This document shows positions 1-11,294 of a stretch of 64,000 nucleotides of DNA, piece after piece. The position numbers and the translations under genes were made by a program. The stretch's first letter is position 1. Every line of letters begins with the position of its first letter. The notes under the pieces are model-generated. The model did not search any database, was not told the origin of the DNA, and saw only the letters and a program-made list of their open reading frames with translations. Source of the stretch: Rostrohypoxylon terebratum (taxonomy: Eukaryota > Ascomycota > Sordariomycetes > Xylariales > Hypoxylaceae). The stretch covers positions 62,001-126,000 of the forward strand of contig MU385872.1 in assembly GCA_022497145.1 (NCBI GenBank), read 5' to 3'.

Positions 1-960
1 AACTTACAGACCTATTACGACTTCTGAATAGGTACATGCCTTTTACTCGCCTACCTCCTACTCCATATACATGACATGGCATGACATGACATGACAATAT
101 CCGTACACACAAATGCGTACCTGCTTATACATACCTAATACATATCACCTACATGCGTACCTACCTATATGCGAGGCACGAGCCAAATCAAATCTCGAAT
201 CTCAAAAAATCTCCCAACCTTGGAAGCATCCAAGTTCTAGAACCGAGATTGTGTACTTCCCAGAAAGTGACACTACCTACCTACATATAATTGGCCGCCC
301 ATCCGATCCGAGATCTTACGTATGTATTATTATTATGTAGAAGGGCCAAAAGAGAAAAATGACAAAAAGATGACGATACCTAGCCGCGAGTAGGGAAAAG
401 GGAGGAGAAGATAATACCCCTATACCAGGCGAGTTATTATTATTTCACCACCGTGCTGAAGCCGGGAAACGCGATCGTACGATCAGAGATCTCGCGCGGG
501 GCCTTCGGATCTTGCCTTGCTTGCTTGCCTGTCTGCCAGGTAGATACTTGCCTGGTCGCTTGCTTGCTAGCTTCGAGAACACCGAATTGTTTACTGTTTG
601 GGGGTGTGGTCTCAAGAAAAGAGGCCAATTGTGTATGCCCAGACCGAAAAGCCTCGCGTCTAATCTAATATTCTTTTCTCTTCGTCTCATACTCTCTCGC
701 CCAGCTGGGACCGTACACGAAAAAAAGGGAAGAGCTACCAAAGGGTCTCAGACAATATTTCCCGAAACTCTGCGACTCGTCATGATTCCGATCTTGTCGC
801 TAACCTGCTGTGCAACTTCCCGTCATCTACTCTACTGTCACGCTCTTCTGTCTTCTAAAGTCCTTGACGGCGTATTACGACCACGGCTGAACGGCAGACG
901 ACGTGCCCCTGCTCATCACATTTTTCCCATGAGGTCGCCTCGGTAGGCCGATGTCACCTA
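1..960. other. Intergenic DNA downstream of CapZ beta
   Basis: No gene can be supported. Open frames between 440 and 946 overlap on both strands, are low complexity (TTGCCTG/CTTGCTT repeats) and resemble no family. The stretch contains short TACC/CATG tandem runs (positions 70-100 and 120-170) and one copy of the dispersed 10-mer AACCTTGGAA at 216-225. The end nearest 960 probably holds the 3' untranslated region of the CapZ beta gene. Confidence 0.7.
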
Positions 961-2453
961 TCATCGCGTCATGCTTCCGATGAGTTCCTTGTGTGCCTCC
1001 TTCTCCTTCGCGCCCTCGCTCAGGCTTCCCACGCTCCTCAAGTCGCCAACCACGTCCTTCGCCTTGCCGAAGTAGACTTCCTGCAGGAGATTCCGCATCT
1101 TGAGTTCCATGTCCTCGACGAGCTTCCCGATGTTGGCGATCTGCTGCTCTTCGCTCTCTGCCGGCAGCTCGATCTCGATCTGGCGCGTCATGTTGCCCGA
1201 CAGGTCCATATCCCCGAGGCTGTTCGAGTTCGTAGATAGTGACAGGATGACGGTAGATGTGAGATTGTACTGCGTGAACCGGGCTCGGTCGATGGCCTCG
1301 AATACGTGGATCGAGTCCCAGGTACCTTCGCTAGCGCTGCCTGGCTTGGCCTCTGAACCGGATACAAAGTCAGCCTCCCGGAAATTCTCGTATTCACTAC
1401 TCAACACGTTGCCCAGGAAGTAAATAAACCACCGATGCCGTCAATAGCGTACGTCCTCCCCAGTAATCCGTAAGCGCTATGTCAAGGTCTCAGATGCGAG
1501 ATGCAAGATCTATGACCCCCGATTTTGGACCTGTCCACAGACAAGCCATTTCTTTTTTTACTGTATCTCAGATCCAATGTCTCGAATCTAGAGTAACGTA
1601 ATATGGCGAGGATCCTGTAAGCTCAGGGATGGTATAACGCCCGTGCCCGGCTCGGTAACTACCCGAGCGCCACTTCCAGCCTTCAAGTGCAACGATGGTA
1701 GCGACGAGGCGGTAGGTGGGGATCCCCTAGACTATCATATTATAGCCCCAATAATACCAGGGAATATACCCACTCGGCATACCCGACAACGCGTCATGAA
1801 TCCGGATCTAGAGCTTAAAACAAAGGGGAAATCAAGAACTTCGCTTACCCTTCTTTAACAACACCACACCCGCAAACCCATCATCCAAGTTCCAGAAGTA
1901 GACGCTGCTCACTCCCCCCTCGTAGTAAAGATCCCTGTACACGTCGAAGGCCTCGTTCGCCCTGACCTCCATCTTGCGGACCTTCTCGCTAGGCAGGCTG
2001 GCCGCGGCCGCGGCGCCGCCCTCGAGCGGGGGGTCGAACTCGTTGCTCCACGGGGACCGGTAGCTGTCGCCGTCGCGGTTGTAGTCGCAGAGGAGGTACT
2101 CGCGGCCCGTCTGGGCGCACCGGCGGACGGAGAGGGGTTGGTCGACGGAAGAGAGGAGGTCCTCGGTTAGGTCCGGCGCGATGTTGATGAGAGAGTTTAG
2201 GTGTGAGGAGGTGTGCTTAGGGTTCAGGCGGCGGAGGAGGTCGCTAGAGGGGTGGGCGATGTTAGTATTGTATAGGTCTGTATATAGATGTAATATATGT
2301 AGATGGACAGTTATATGAGTAGGAAGGTAGATGGTATGGGTGTATAGTATGTAAGTAGCCTCTAAGCTAGATGTCTTTGTCGGAGGAATAAGGCACTAAA
2401 CAGGAGGTAAGGGGAACCACGTACAGCGCCGAGTCGAAAGGGTCCACGGCCAT
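961..2453 (-). CDS. cap2: F-actin-capping protein subunit beta (CapZ beta)
   Basis: Beta subunit of the heterodimeric capping protein that binds barbed ends of actin filaments and stops subunit exchange; it acts at cortical actin patches. Three exons were reconstructed: 2425-2453, 1849-2243 and 961-1352, giving 271 residues, the usual length. The start MAVDPFDSAL joins LDLLRRLNPKHT across intron 1, which is the conserved N-terminus. Further family signatures are LLCDYNRDGDSYRSPWSNE, then YYEGGVSSVYFWNLDDGFAG in the middle. The C-terminal exon carries GNMTRQIEIELP, then VEDMELKMRNLLQEVYFGKA. All splice phases agree (GT..AG; intron 1 is 181 nt). Intron 2 is 496 nt, much longer than the others here, but the joined protein LLKK-EAKPGSASEGTWDSIHVFEA reads through normally. 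Identification is firm; only the length of intron 2 leaves room for an unseen small exon. Confidence 0.96.
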
Positions 2454-3672
2454 CTTGAAGACTGGTTGAGGAGGAGGAGGAGAAGGAGGAGGAGTCCCGT
2501 TGGAGTGATCCGAGACGTAGTGATGCCACAGGCAGTTTATACAACCCAATAGAGAACTAGGTGTGTTATTTGGTGAGATGGTTGATTGTCGTGATAGATG
2601 TTGGAGGGGGAACATCTAGAAAGTCGACCCAAAGGTCCCTCTAAGAGTCTAAGACTTAAAGTGGTTAAGTTTGAATCGATGGTGGGGTTCTCGCAAAAAG
2701 TGGGACCACTTCTTGACAGGGTAGTATCTCTTAAAGCTTAGCTGGTAGGCTGGATGCTGGTAGCTGCTGCTGCTGCTGCTGTAAGAGCTTCAACCACTTT
2801 CTTACCTAATACGAGCTTAAGACGTAAGTTGCCTATAACGATAGCTATTACAATGTTTATATACAGCGAAACTTGGTGATTGAAGCAAGTTGAAATCTGA
2901 AATATAATGATCTACTTGAACATTAAAAATGAGTTGCATACTACTGTTCGGAGTCCTTTCCATATATGTACTAAGTTTAAAATATGACATACTAGTTTCT
3001 CTAGCTCTTAGTTTGATACTCACATACTACTAGTAACTAGTTACTAAGTACCTACCCAGGCTTTAACTCAACCTCGGCTTAGATATTCTAAACGTCCCTG
3101 CCTTGATATATTTTAAATATTAGGTAAGTACTCATATCAAGGTATTTCAAGATGACTTGTGGTAGTCGTTGTTATGAGTTGCCAAGGAATCATTTCACAA
3201 ACACAACACTATACGCCTCCCAGTAACACGATAAATACCTGTTTTTCATGACTATGTACACATTCAGCTTCGGAGACCAACCGCATAAACTACCAACGAT
3301 TGCACCAAACCGAACAAGATGGGCCGGAACAAGCACCAATCCATTATGAAGAACGAACTGATACTGGTCTGCTACTTTCCTAATCCATGTCCATATAGGC
3401 CCAGAGTCCTCTGCTGCCCCCAATTTTCATTTTTCTTCTTCTTCATCCCACTCCAACAGATACTTCAATTTACTTTCGCCACCTTCACTTCAGATCATCG
3501 CCTAGAGAACAGACTTAAAAAAAGCAGTCACCCCGCAAAAATGGTGCAGGGTATCATCATTTGTCCCCAGAAACGCCGAGCGGAAAATGGTAAGGCTCAC
3601 AGGCAAAGCACGAACATGTATATACTCCAACGTAATCGGTGTGTAACCTCTTAATAAGTATCGGCGTGATTG
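2454..3672. other. Intergenic region between CapZ beta and BAH-PHD genes
   Basis: No gene seen. The part next to 2454 is the 5' region of CapZ beta and contains a GGA-rich purine tract (2469-2494). A (CTG)n run lies at 2766-2782. The rest is AT-rich, with repeated TACTAG/ACTAGTA words near 3020-3060, and the end near 3672 should be the 3' untranslated region of the BAH-PHD gene. Confidence 0.6.
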
Positions 3673-5090
3673 TTAATCGATCTCTTGGCCGCAGATGAGG
3701 CATTGGAGGGGCTCCTTCCATGATTTGTCTCCGCCTGTGACATTCTCTCGAAGGTCCGTTATCTCGAGGACTGACGGGCCATCGCCTTCGCTGTGGATTA
3801 CTGCCTCAAATAATCCTTCGTATGGTCTGGCCGTGGCCTTCTCAATCGGTTCCGACTTGCGCGGTCGTCCTCTTCGCTTCGTCTCCGAACTGGCAACGGA
3901 CACTTCTGCCTTGGTGCTATCGCCATCAACGTCCATCTTTTCCTTCTGTTCTTCAGGTTTGACATCGATCGACTGTTCAGCAGTTTGCGCCGCGCCTGTC
4001 TCGCTAGGACTCAGCGGCCGTTTCGTGTCTTCGCCTTCCTCTTCCTTGATTGGCGAAGGCTTGTGAGGCTTGTCGGTTCCTAGACGTTGGTAAGTCTTTA
4101 GGAGAGCTTCGTGGATAAGGCAGTCGTCATGGAGCCACTTCTTGCAATCGTCGTTCGAACATCCAAATAGTCTTTTGTCAGGGTTCTCAGGTCGGTTACA
4201 CTTGCAGCGTAGCTCGGCAGACTGTATCTTGTAAGTAAGGCACGTGGTGTACGGTAATAGTTCGTAAACTCACCGATAGTTCCATGCTACGGACATCGAA
4301 GGCCTGACGCCAGTAAAGTGCTGGCTGGACGTCATCCTCGTTGGTCTCGTCCCATTGATTGACAGCTGCCGGAGCAGTAACACTGACTACATTGATCACG
4401 TCCACTATGGCTTGTTAGAGTAGTACCACAACTATGATGTGCCGTTAAGACATACTGTGGTTCGACGCGATCAGCTCATTCGCGCCGTGGTACGGCTGTC
4501 TTCCCTGAATCAACTTCTTTCCATCCTGTGTACCCGGAGGCAGCTCATCCGGCCAGTACATCCAGTAGACACGTGCGTAGACGTGATGTTCATCACTTGC
4601 TCGGATCTCAAGAATTCTCGCGACCCAATCGTCGTCCGACTTCTTCCTAGGTTGTGTGGTTTCGCCCGGGTTCTTCTGGCGCTCGATGGTCGAACTGTTC
4701 GCAACGAATATGAAGCCTTCGCTCCAGTATTTGACGCCGTTAACTAGTTTTATCATGTTAGTATGATGTGTTGGTATACGAGGAATTGGGGGCGCGCATA
4801 CGGACGAAGCTGTTGTATCTTGTCATATCCATCCACTTCTGGTAGGGTTGAACTTGATAGTATCGGTCCATGGTGTTGTTAGGATCTTTGAATTTACCCA
4901 TGGGTGAGAAGGGCGAAGCTTGAAGCAAGACCTTGGGATGGGAATGCTCTTCGGATTCTTGACGTCTGCGCTTGGTCTTCTTCTCCTTCTTTTCCTTCTC
5001 GTGAGGGTCGGGGTGGATGACGCTGAAGGGACATTCTGCCTGACTCTCCTCTATAATCTCCGATCGAGGACGTTTACGAGCTGTCGCCAT
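3673..5090 (-). CDS. BAH-PHD domain chromatin protein (EPR-1-like)
   Basis: Four exons: 4802-5090, 4456-4743, 4274-4404 and 3673-4221, joined in phase through introns of 51-58 nt, giving 418 aa. The N-terminus (MATARKRPRSE) is basic. A BAH domain spans about residues 95-225 and includes NGVKYWSEGFIFVAN, VARILEI, VYARVYWMYWPDELP and the exon 3 segment VVSVTAPAAVNQW. A PHD zinc finger starts at C242-x-C244 and continues C257-x4-C262 and H267-x2-C270. The closing pair appears only at C410-x2-C413, five residues before the stop, with W in the preceding segment. The intervening loop is acidic and contains an AT-hook-like KRRGRPRK near residue 352. Fungal BAH-PHD proteins include Neurospora EPR-1, which reads H3K27 methylation in Polycomb-type silencing; orthology is inferred, not shown. 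The start at 5090 was preferred because the upstream in-frame extension is poly-A derived and low complexity. Confidence 0.88.
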
Positions 5091-6710
5091 GGTCGTAGAA
5101 TTCGTATGAAGTGTAGATTGGTGGAGAACGGATTCGCGAGCTGAGCTTGGCCAATGGTGAATGCAGGCTTTCGAGAAGTATGAGGTTGCTTCGCGTTCGA
5201 TGCGATAGAACAAAAAAAAAAGAGAAGAAAAAAAAAGTTTGGCGACACGCGCGCAATCGACACTGACTAAACAGAAGTGGAAGCCACCAAACAGATGTAA
5301 AGTAGTAGGGTATGCGCGAAGGCGATGGTGGGGAGTAATGGGGAGTAATGGAGACCAATGCAGTGTGGTTGCTAGGTGAGGAGCTCGCGACCTTCGATGA
5401 GCTTCGGTTGGTGTTGCGATCAGGAAGATTGTAAGCCGGAACCGGTTGTGGCGGGGAAGGGGGGGATTATCTGGTAGCTTGGCGCGTCTGTTATTAAGTT
5501 CAAATCCTACAAAACCTTGAATTGTACGAATTGTACGAAGCAACAGCTACCCTATAGCAGCTGACAACGGACTGGGACTTTCCAAATAACTACAACAGAC
5601 TCAATTCCAATCGGATCCAAGAGCGAGCTAGGCGCAAAAGGACCCAAGTAAAAAGGAAGATGCGATGGCCCCAATACTGGGATATTTCCTGAGGTTGGTA
5701 TTGGTTGCTTAATCAAAGATGGAAAAATCGAGGGGGGAAAAATAATTCCTTACTAAAGCGTCCTCTAATTTGTTCCGATTTTAGCCACCTCTACTATGTA
5801 GTCATCACTAAGCATATCAGCGATATAGCCCTGTATACTGCTGTATGAGCCGTGGACTTCTACTAGTTAGCTTCAAGGTTCCTAGCTGCCTACCTGGTTA
5901 GAGGAGTTGGGATGGATAGGGAGAAAAGATGGATTTCAAGTGGAGGAAATATTATTCATCCATGGATGTTGGAAATGCCAGATCCTAGGCTGCAGATGCC
6001 CTTAGACAACTCCCTAAACTTAGTTCGGTCTAATCTGCCGCAGCAGGGTGACTACCGAATACGGTAACTGATAAGCCCGGCGCGGTTGCCAGGGCGCCAA
6101 GGTTATGTCCGGCCCAGGTGGTAACGAGGTATTATTACATAGCTGCCCCCAGCTCAGTGCTTTTTATGTACACTACGCTATGCTCCAGGGCTGTCGATCA
6201 ATAAGCTCCCAGCATTACATAAGTGAGCTTTTATCCCTGTAGCTTGTGACGTATCAGGTAGGTACTTATTACTGCGTAAAGGGGTGGCCTCTGTTCAGGA
6301 GTAGTTTGTCTCTATTTAAATTGAATACTTTCTGTCTCTCGAGAATCGTAACTGAATATGCCTATTATTAGCTATGTAACTCGTGTTTGTGATGAGTTAT
6401 TTTTCACACATGCATTGGAAAAAAAAACTGCCCAGCAGAGGTATCTTTCATTATATGTTCCCTTATTGGTTGCAATGGGGCCAAGTAGGACCTAGGTACG
6501 TTTGGTGTCATACCCGCGAGCTGCATGCTACATAGAGAAAACCCGTAACAAATTGCGTAAGATAGGTAATATGTAATCAAATAATTATCGAATTCAAGCT
6601 AGGTATCTAAAAATTGTGATTGAACAACTCGCTTTTTGTAGTCAATAGTCGTCAACGCCGTCGCTATGCAATATGGATAGATACGTTCTTATAGATTGAA
6701 ATCGACATAA
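5091..6710. other. Intergenic region
   Basis: No gene supported. 5091-5543 is open in the BAH-PHD frame but reads as Lys/Phe/Ser-rich low-complexity sequence with A-runs near 5212-5236 and is taken as 5' untranslated region. 5331-5350 holds two copies of GGGGAGTAATG. 5550-6710 is AT-rich with scattered TAGGTACC words and one AGGACCTAGGTAC element at 6487-6499; the end near 6710 is the 3' flank of the Atg22 gene. Confidence 0.6.
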
Positions 6711-8983
6711 TTAGGACCTCACATGGCCGTTACCCCCCTCGTCGTCAGTGTCATAGGGTGCAGCAAGTATAGGTTGGCTGTCACCGCCATCGTGAGATGT
6801 GCTTCTTTGACTTTCCTCCGCGCTTTTAAATCCCTCAATAATCTCGGCTAGTTTCTCGCCTTCATATTTTCCTCGTTCGACGTTGACGAAGTAGATAATT
6901 GGCGCCGGGAGGCCTACTAACGCCGCGAGAAACCAGAATGCCGGTCGAATTTCGCCGGACGCGTCGATGATGGCTCCAACTATAACCGGTCCAAATATGC
7001 TCGAACCCTTATCGGTAATAGCGTAAAGGGCGTAGAACGCAGCTTCAGAGCCGGGGGGGATTAGCTCCCCATATAGTGACCGACAATATGAACTCAGCCC
7101 ACCAAGAACGAAACCATAAACCGCAGCCAATGGATACATTTCCCACGGTCGCTGTAGCCCGAGGACTCCCCATCGTTGAACAAAAGGCAAGTAACCTAAA
7201 AGGCCATAGATAGGTATGATCTCAAATAGCGCAATGCAGCCTAATACAGTCTGATGCGGTTTCAACTTAAAATGTCTCGATATAAATGACCAACTGAACG
7301 CGCCAAAAACACCAGTAGTTGTAGATATGACGTTGATCATGCCCAAAGCCCAAGGCTTCATACCAAGCTGCGTCTTGGCAAATAAGATGGCGGTCGAGGA
7401 CGTTGTCGCGATTGCATCGGAGATCAGAAACCAGCTGGCCAAGAACAAGACAATATCTATCAAGCGTCCCGCAAGCTTCACGGTCCGGAAGAGATTTTTC
7501 CAAGAATACGCGATATAAGATACCCATGCACGGGCCCCTTGATATGGGCTTTCTGCGAGAGGAGGCCCGGGTCTGGGTCTTAACCACATAGCTGCTGGTA
7601 TGGTAAAAACAGCCCACCAAGCTCCGATGAAAAAGAGGACGACTCGCTGTGACCACGTAGAGCTACCCATGCCTACTAGAATCAAAATAGAAGCGCATTG
7701 TGCGAACAAAGCAGCACCATAGCCAATCCCGATCCCCTGCGCAGATATTTGGGTAGAGAGTTGGAGTTCAATGGAAGTAAGTTCTTCGTGGGTTGGTACC
7801 GGTCGCAAGTCATGAATCTCAGAGTCGGCGTCATTTCGCGATAATAAGGCAGTTGTCGAGTCATTTAGGGCATCTTCGGCAAGGGTGGGAGATGTCGAGA
7901 AAGATCGATGCTCGATTGCTGGGTCGGATGGTAGTAGGTCAAGATCATCTGGTATCCCGTTTACTTGTTCTTGAACTTTTGGGTGGTGGCGCACAAGTAG
8001 AGGGAGGAAGGAGTTTAGGAGGACGAAGGATGCTCCGAACGAGGTGTTTGAAATAATAGCTAGCAACGCGCCGAGGATGTAAATCTCCTTGGAGATGAAG
8101 ATGTAGAACATGACGCAGAAGCTTCCAATCCAGGCAAACATCAACAATAGTCGCTTTCGGTAATTTCCATGGTCGGCGGCACAGCTGATGCTGACTACTA
8201 GTAAGGCTTGTAGAAGGACACTTATACTGAAGGTATACATGGCGAAGCTAGCAGTGTTGATTTCGATTCCGAGGATGGAGACAACACACTGTCCATTTCC
8301 GTTGTCACCACAGGGTGTTTTCCGATCGGATAAGAGAACTCCATTTTCTCTTGCTAAGCTTTCTAGTAGAATCGGGATGAACGAAGCTGTCCAGGATCGG
8401 TAAGCTTAAGCACGGCAAGCTTGGCATTATATATGTGTATTGATTCACGATGGATTGGATTATAGGTATCTACTTGATTTCGCTTCGGGCGTGATGGAGT
8501 TTGGACAGCTACTTAGGCAGCTTTTGGAATCGACCGATGAAGATGTATCTACTTACATATTGCTATTGATTGTCAGCATTGCTGTTGTTGATGTTGCGTA
8601 CCTAGTAGGCACACTAGTAGGTACATAGGTAGGTAGATACATAGCAGATTGGATGGATGTTAAGGGAAGAGCGTGAGCACGGATGACTGACCGCATATTA
8701 CGTAGGTCTCGGCAGCAAAGGCATACATGTACCAGCCAGCAAGCTCTTTAGAGCTGGTCGGACGAGTATCTTCGCCATGATAGCGGGTGGAAGGTATGCC
8801 GTCTTCGATGATGCTAGGTACCGGTGTCATTCTGCCTGATTCGGTTGATGTTGATTGTTCATCGTCAGCTTCGAATGAAGAAGAGTATGAACGAAGGGAA
8901 CGTTTGGATACGATGGACTGGACTGAGAGTAAGCGAGTGTTTGGGGCAGGACGACGTAGCTGTTCCTCGTTCCGAGGAACCAT
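6711..8983 (-). CDS. atg22: Autophagy-related protein 22 (vacuolar amino acid effluxer)
   Basis: Major-facilitator-type permease of the vacuole membrane that exports amino acids, notably leucine, released by autophagic breakdown. Exon 1 (8692-8983) encodes a Ser-rich cytosolic N-terminus ending ELAGWYMYAFAAETYVIC. Exon 2 (6711 to about 8386) encodes SFIPILLESLARENGVLLSD, then INTASFAMYTFSISVLLQAL and VVSISCAADHGNYRKRLL, all characteristic of fungal Atg22. The product is about 655 aa with roughly 12 hydrophobic segments, a long acidic cytosolic loop (about residues 240-330) and a hydrophilic C-tail. The donor GTCAGT at 8691 is clear. The acceptor may be at 8387 (…GGACAG) or 18 nt earlier at 8405 (…CTTAAG); both keep frame, and a microexon in this roughly 300-nt intron is possible because the family usually has one or two more residues between VIC and SFIP. 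Confidence 0.93.
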
Positions 8984-11294
8984 TATTGGATGGAACGCGG
9001 AAAAAGGAAAACGGAAAGACGGGGGGGAGTTAAGTTAGTGGTTCAGTGGTTCAGGTTCAGGTGGTTCAGCGATTAGGGGCCAGGTGACGGAATGACGGAA
9101 TGGCGGCTGTGTCTGTGTCACCTTGAGCTTCCAGTTAGCCCGGTCGTAAGTTGGGTTTAACGCCTTGACTGCCCTTGAATTACCACCTTGGAACCTAAAA
9201 CAAGCCTTATATTTTGGAGTTAGCAGTTAGCAACGTCCTGAAGGCTCCAATCGGCGCGAACCTCAATCATCTAAAATCTGTAGGCAAGTTTAGGTAAGTT
9301 TAGGATATGTAAATAGGTACGTACTCGAAGCTAATTGAACCTTAAGGCTTATGTCGAGAACTTGACCGAGAACTTGGATCAATTAATTTAGTCTCCCAAG
9401 TTCAAGTCCCAAGTCCCAAGTCTTCAAGTTGTCAGGTTTAGGTAATGTTTGGTTCAAATGTTTGCCAGGCCAACGTGTTCGTAATGTTTTCTTTCCTCTT
9501 CTGCCCGCCTTTCTTGCAGCATGAGGCCTCTGAACTATTGGATAACCTCCTAGCGAATCCCTTTCCTTTCGTTTCTCCCCTTTGGCTAACCTATGAAATG
9601 CGCAGAACCTATTCAACGAGCTGATTTGGTCCTTTTCATGATCGATGCAGGGACATCCTCCCGGTTTTCGAAAATGCAATAGCGCTTTTTCTTATATCTG
9701 ACGCTTTGATAATTCGATAACTCCCGCGGCAACCTTCGAGATGAAATTGACGAATTGAAGCCGACTGAATGAAAGTTGGATGAATGACGAAAGAGGAGAA
9801 GTTGGAAATGGTCTTCTCAATTTAGAGGCATAAAGGTGCCCTACCTGCCTACCTCCTACCTACGACTACGTAACCTACATGCCTAGAAACGCTAAAGTTA
9901 GCCCTGGAAATCCCTTCCCATCTAGTACTGGACGACCCCTCGTTGTATGTACTATGCATGATCTTGTGCTTCACGAGCGGTATCCCATGACGCTGTGGAG
10001 AATCGAGGGCAAGGCTGATAGAGCAGGGGTTGTTACCAGGTACCTAGAATTTGGGATTTGGTGATGTATTCACATGTTAAACTCCCTTATTGATACTCAA
10101 TGTAAGGTAAGATATTAGAGTCTCTTGCTTACTTATATATATAGACATGAGCAACTCCCCGACTGTTCACGTTATATCAGAAAACGGCAACATAGGACCT
10201 AGGTATGTCCAGTCTCAGTTGACACCAGTGACCACATACAGAATAGGAATACTGAACGGGGAGATAGATAAGCGAGTGCCACGCTCTCGGACTTCGGTCA
10301 CTCCAAAGCCACCAATAATTATTTGCGTTCCATAGCCTGTATTGGGGGTGAATTAGTATATGGTTCACTTTTTTGTCTCATTCATTTCTCATTAATATAA
10401 TGCCTTATATACCACGTGTGGGTTGAAATCCTGGGTTTCACTTGCATGCTCTCATCTCAAATGTTTCAACTTTAAAATGAGTTGTATCTAGATTCTATGA
10501 TCTGCTTGTTATATCTCAAGGTCATATCTGGCGAGTACATCAAGATAGGTAAGTGTCTACAGTAGGTACTTTTATGAGCAGTAAAACATGGCTGATACAA
10601 ACATGTCTCTAGGAGTGATTGTGACTTCATTTTCTATATAGCCCTATCCCCCACGAACCCCTGGACTCAGAAGCCTCGAAGTTAGAAAGAGAGCCGTGAG
10701 CGGTGCGGATACAATTATGCTGGACGCCCTATTCCAAGCTTTTATTGCGGAGTATTGGCGCCGAGCATCTATAAATACGTCGATTGACCCCCATACGATA
10801 TAATAGATACACATAACGCTCAATCCTAGCAAGGGATTTTAGGCTATTATGGTCCCATGCACTCCACGATGTCTCAATTCGTGGAGCCGGTTGGACTCCC
10901 ACATCGTGGCAACAGCACGTCCTCACCTTGAATAGCGAAAACCTCTCGCATGTCCTTGCTAATATGGGCGGCCCGCTGCGACCGAGTGCCCCTCAATCAT
11001 AACCTAATGACACAGAGGAAGATTTTGGGGACTCGAAAGAGGCTATATTTCCACCTTGGGGAATTAATCATCATGCTATTCTATTTTACCGCTGCCAAGT
11101 ATCCAAGTATAACTTTATTAGATGTAGACATGGAACCAAGGTCTAGCCTTACCTATGACGGGCCTTGTCCTCCGCTATACCTCGGTGGAAAAGTATAAGA
11201 TCTGGAGGTTTTCAGCTGTCACGCTATCCCCGCCTCCTACTCTAAGCTTCATCCCATAGTTTAATCTACAGCTGTACCAATAAGATCGGTAACC
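8984..11294. other. Intergenic region between Atg22 and xylanase genes
   Basis: No gene supported in 2.3 kb. A coding-like minus-strand segment lies at about 10210-10345: it reads GTQIIIGGFGVTEVRERGTR with no start and stops immediately after, and could be a gene scrap. CCTAGG-type elements occur at 10193-10205. The last 350 nt is the xylanase promoter, listed separately. Confidence 0.55.
11143..11294 (+). promoter_or_regulatory. Putative promoter of the GH10 xylanase
   Basis: A TATAA box lies at 11194-11198, 97 nt upstream of the ATG. A CTAGCC word at 11143-11148 is the reverse of GGCTAG and fits the GGCTAR consensus of the xylanase activator XlnR/Xyr1. CCCCGC at 11228-11233 reads GCGGGG on the other strand and fits the SYGGRG consensus of the carbon catabolite repressor CreA. 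These are short motif matches only; induction by xylan and repression by glucose are inferred from the family. Confidence 0.4.

Noticed and set aside
440..946. Several overlapping open frames on both strands near the start
   Set aside because: They arise from low-complexity CTTGCTTG/CCTGTCTG sequence, overlap each other on opposite strands and resemble no protein.
5091..5543. N-terminal extension of the BAH-PHD protein by about 150 residues
   Set aside because: The extension is poly-A and CT-rich low-complexity sequence; the conserved family start (basic KRPRSE) lies at the ATG at 5090.
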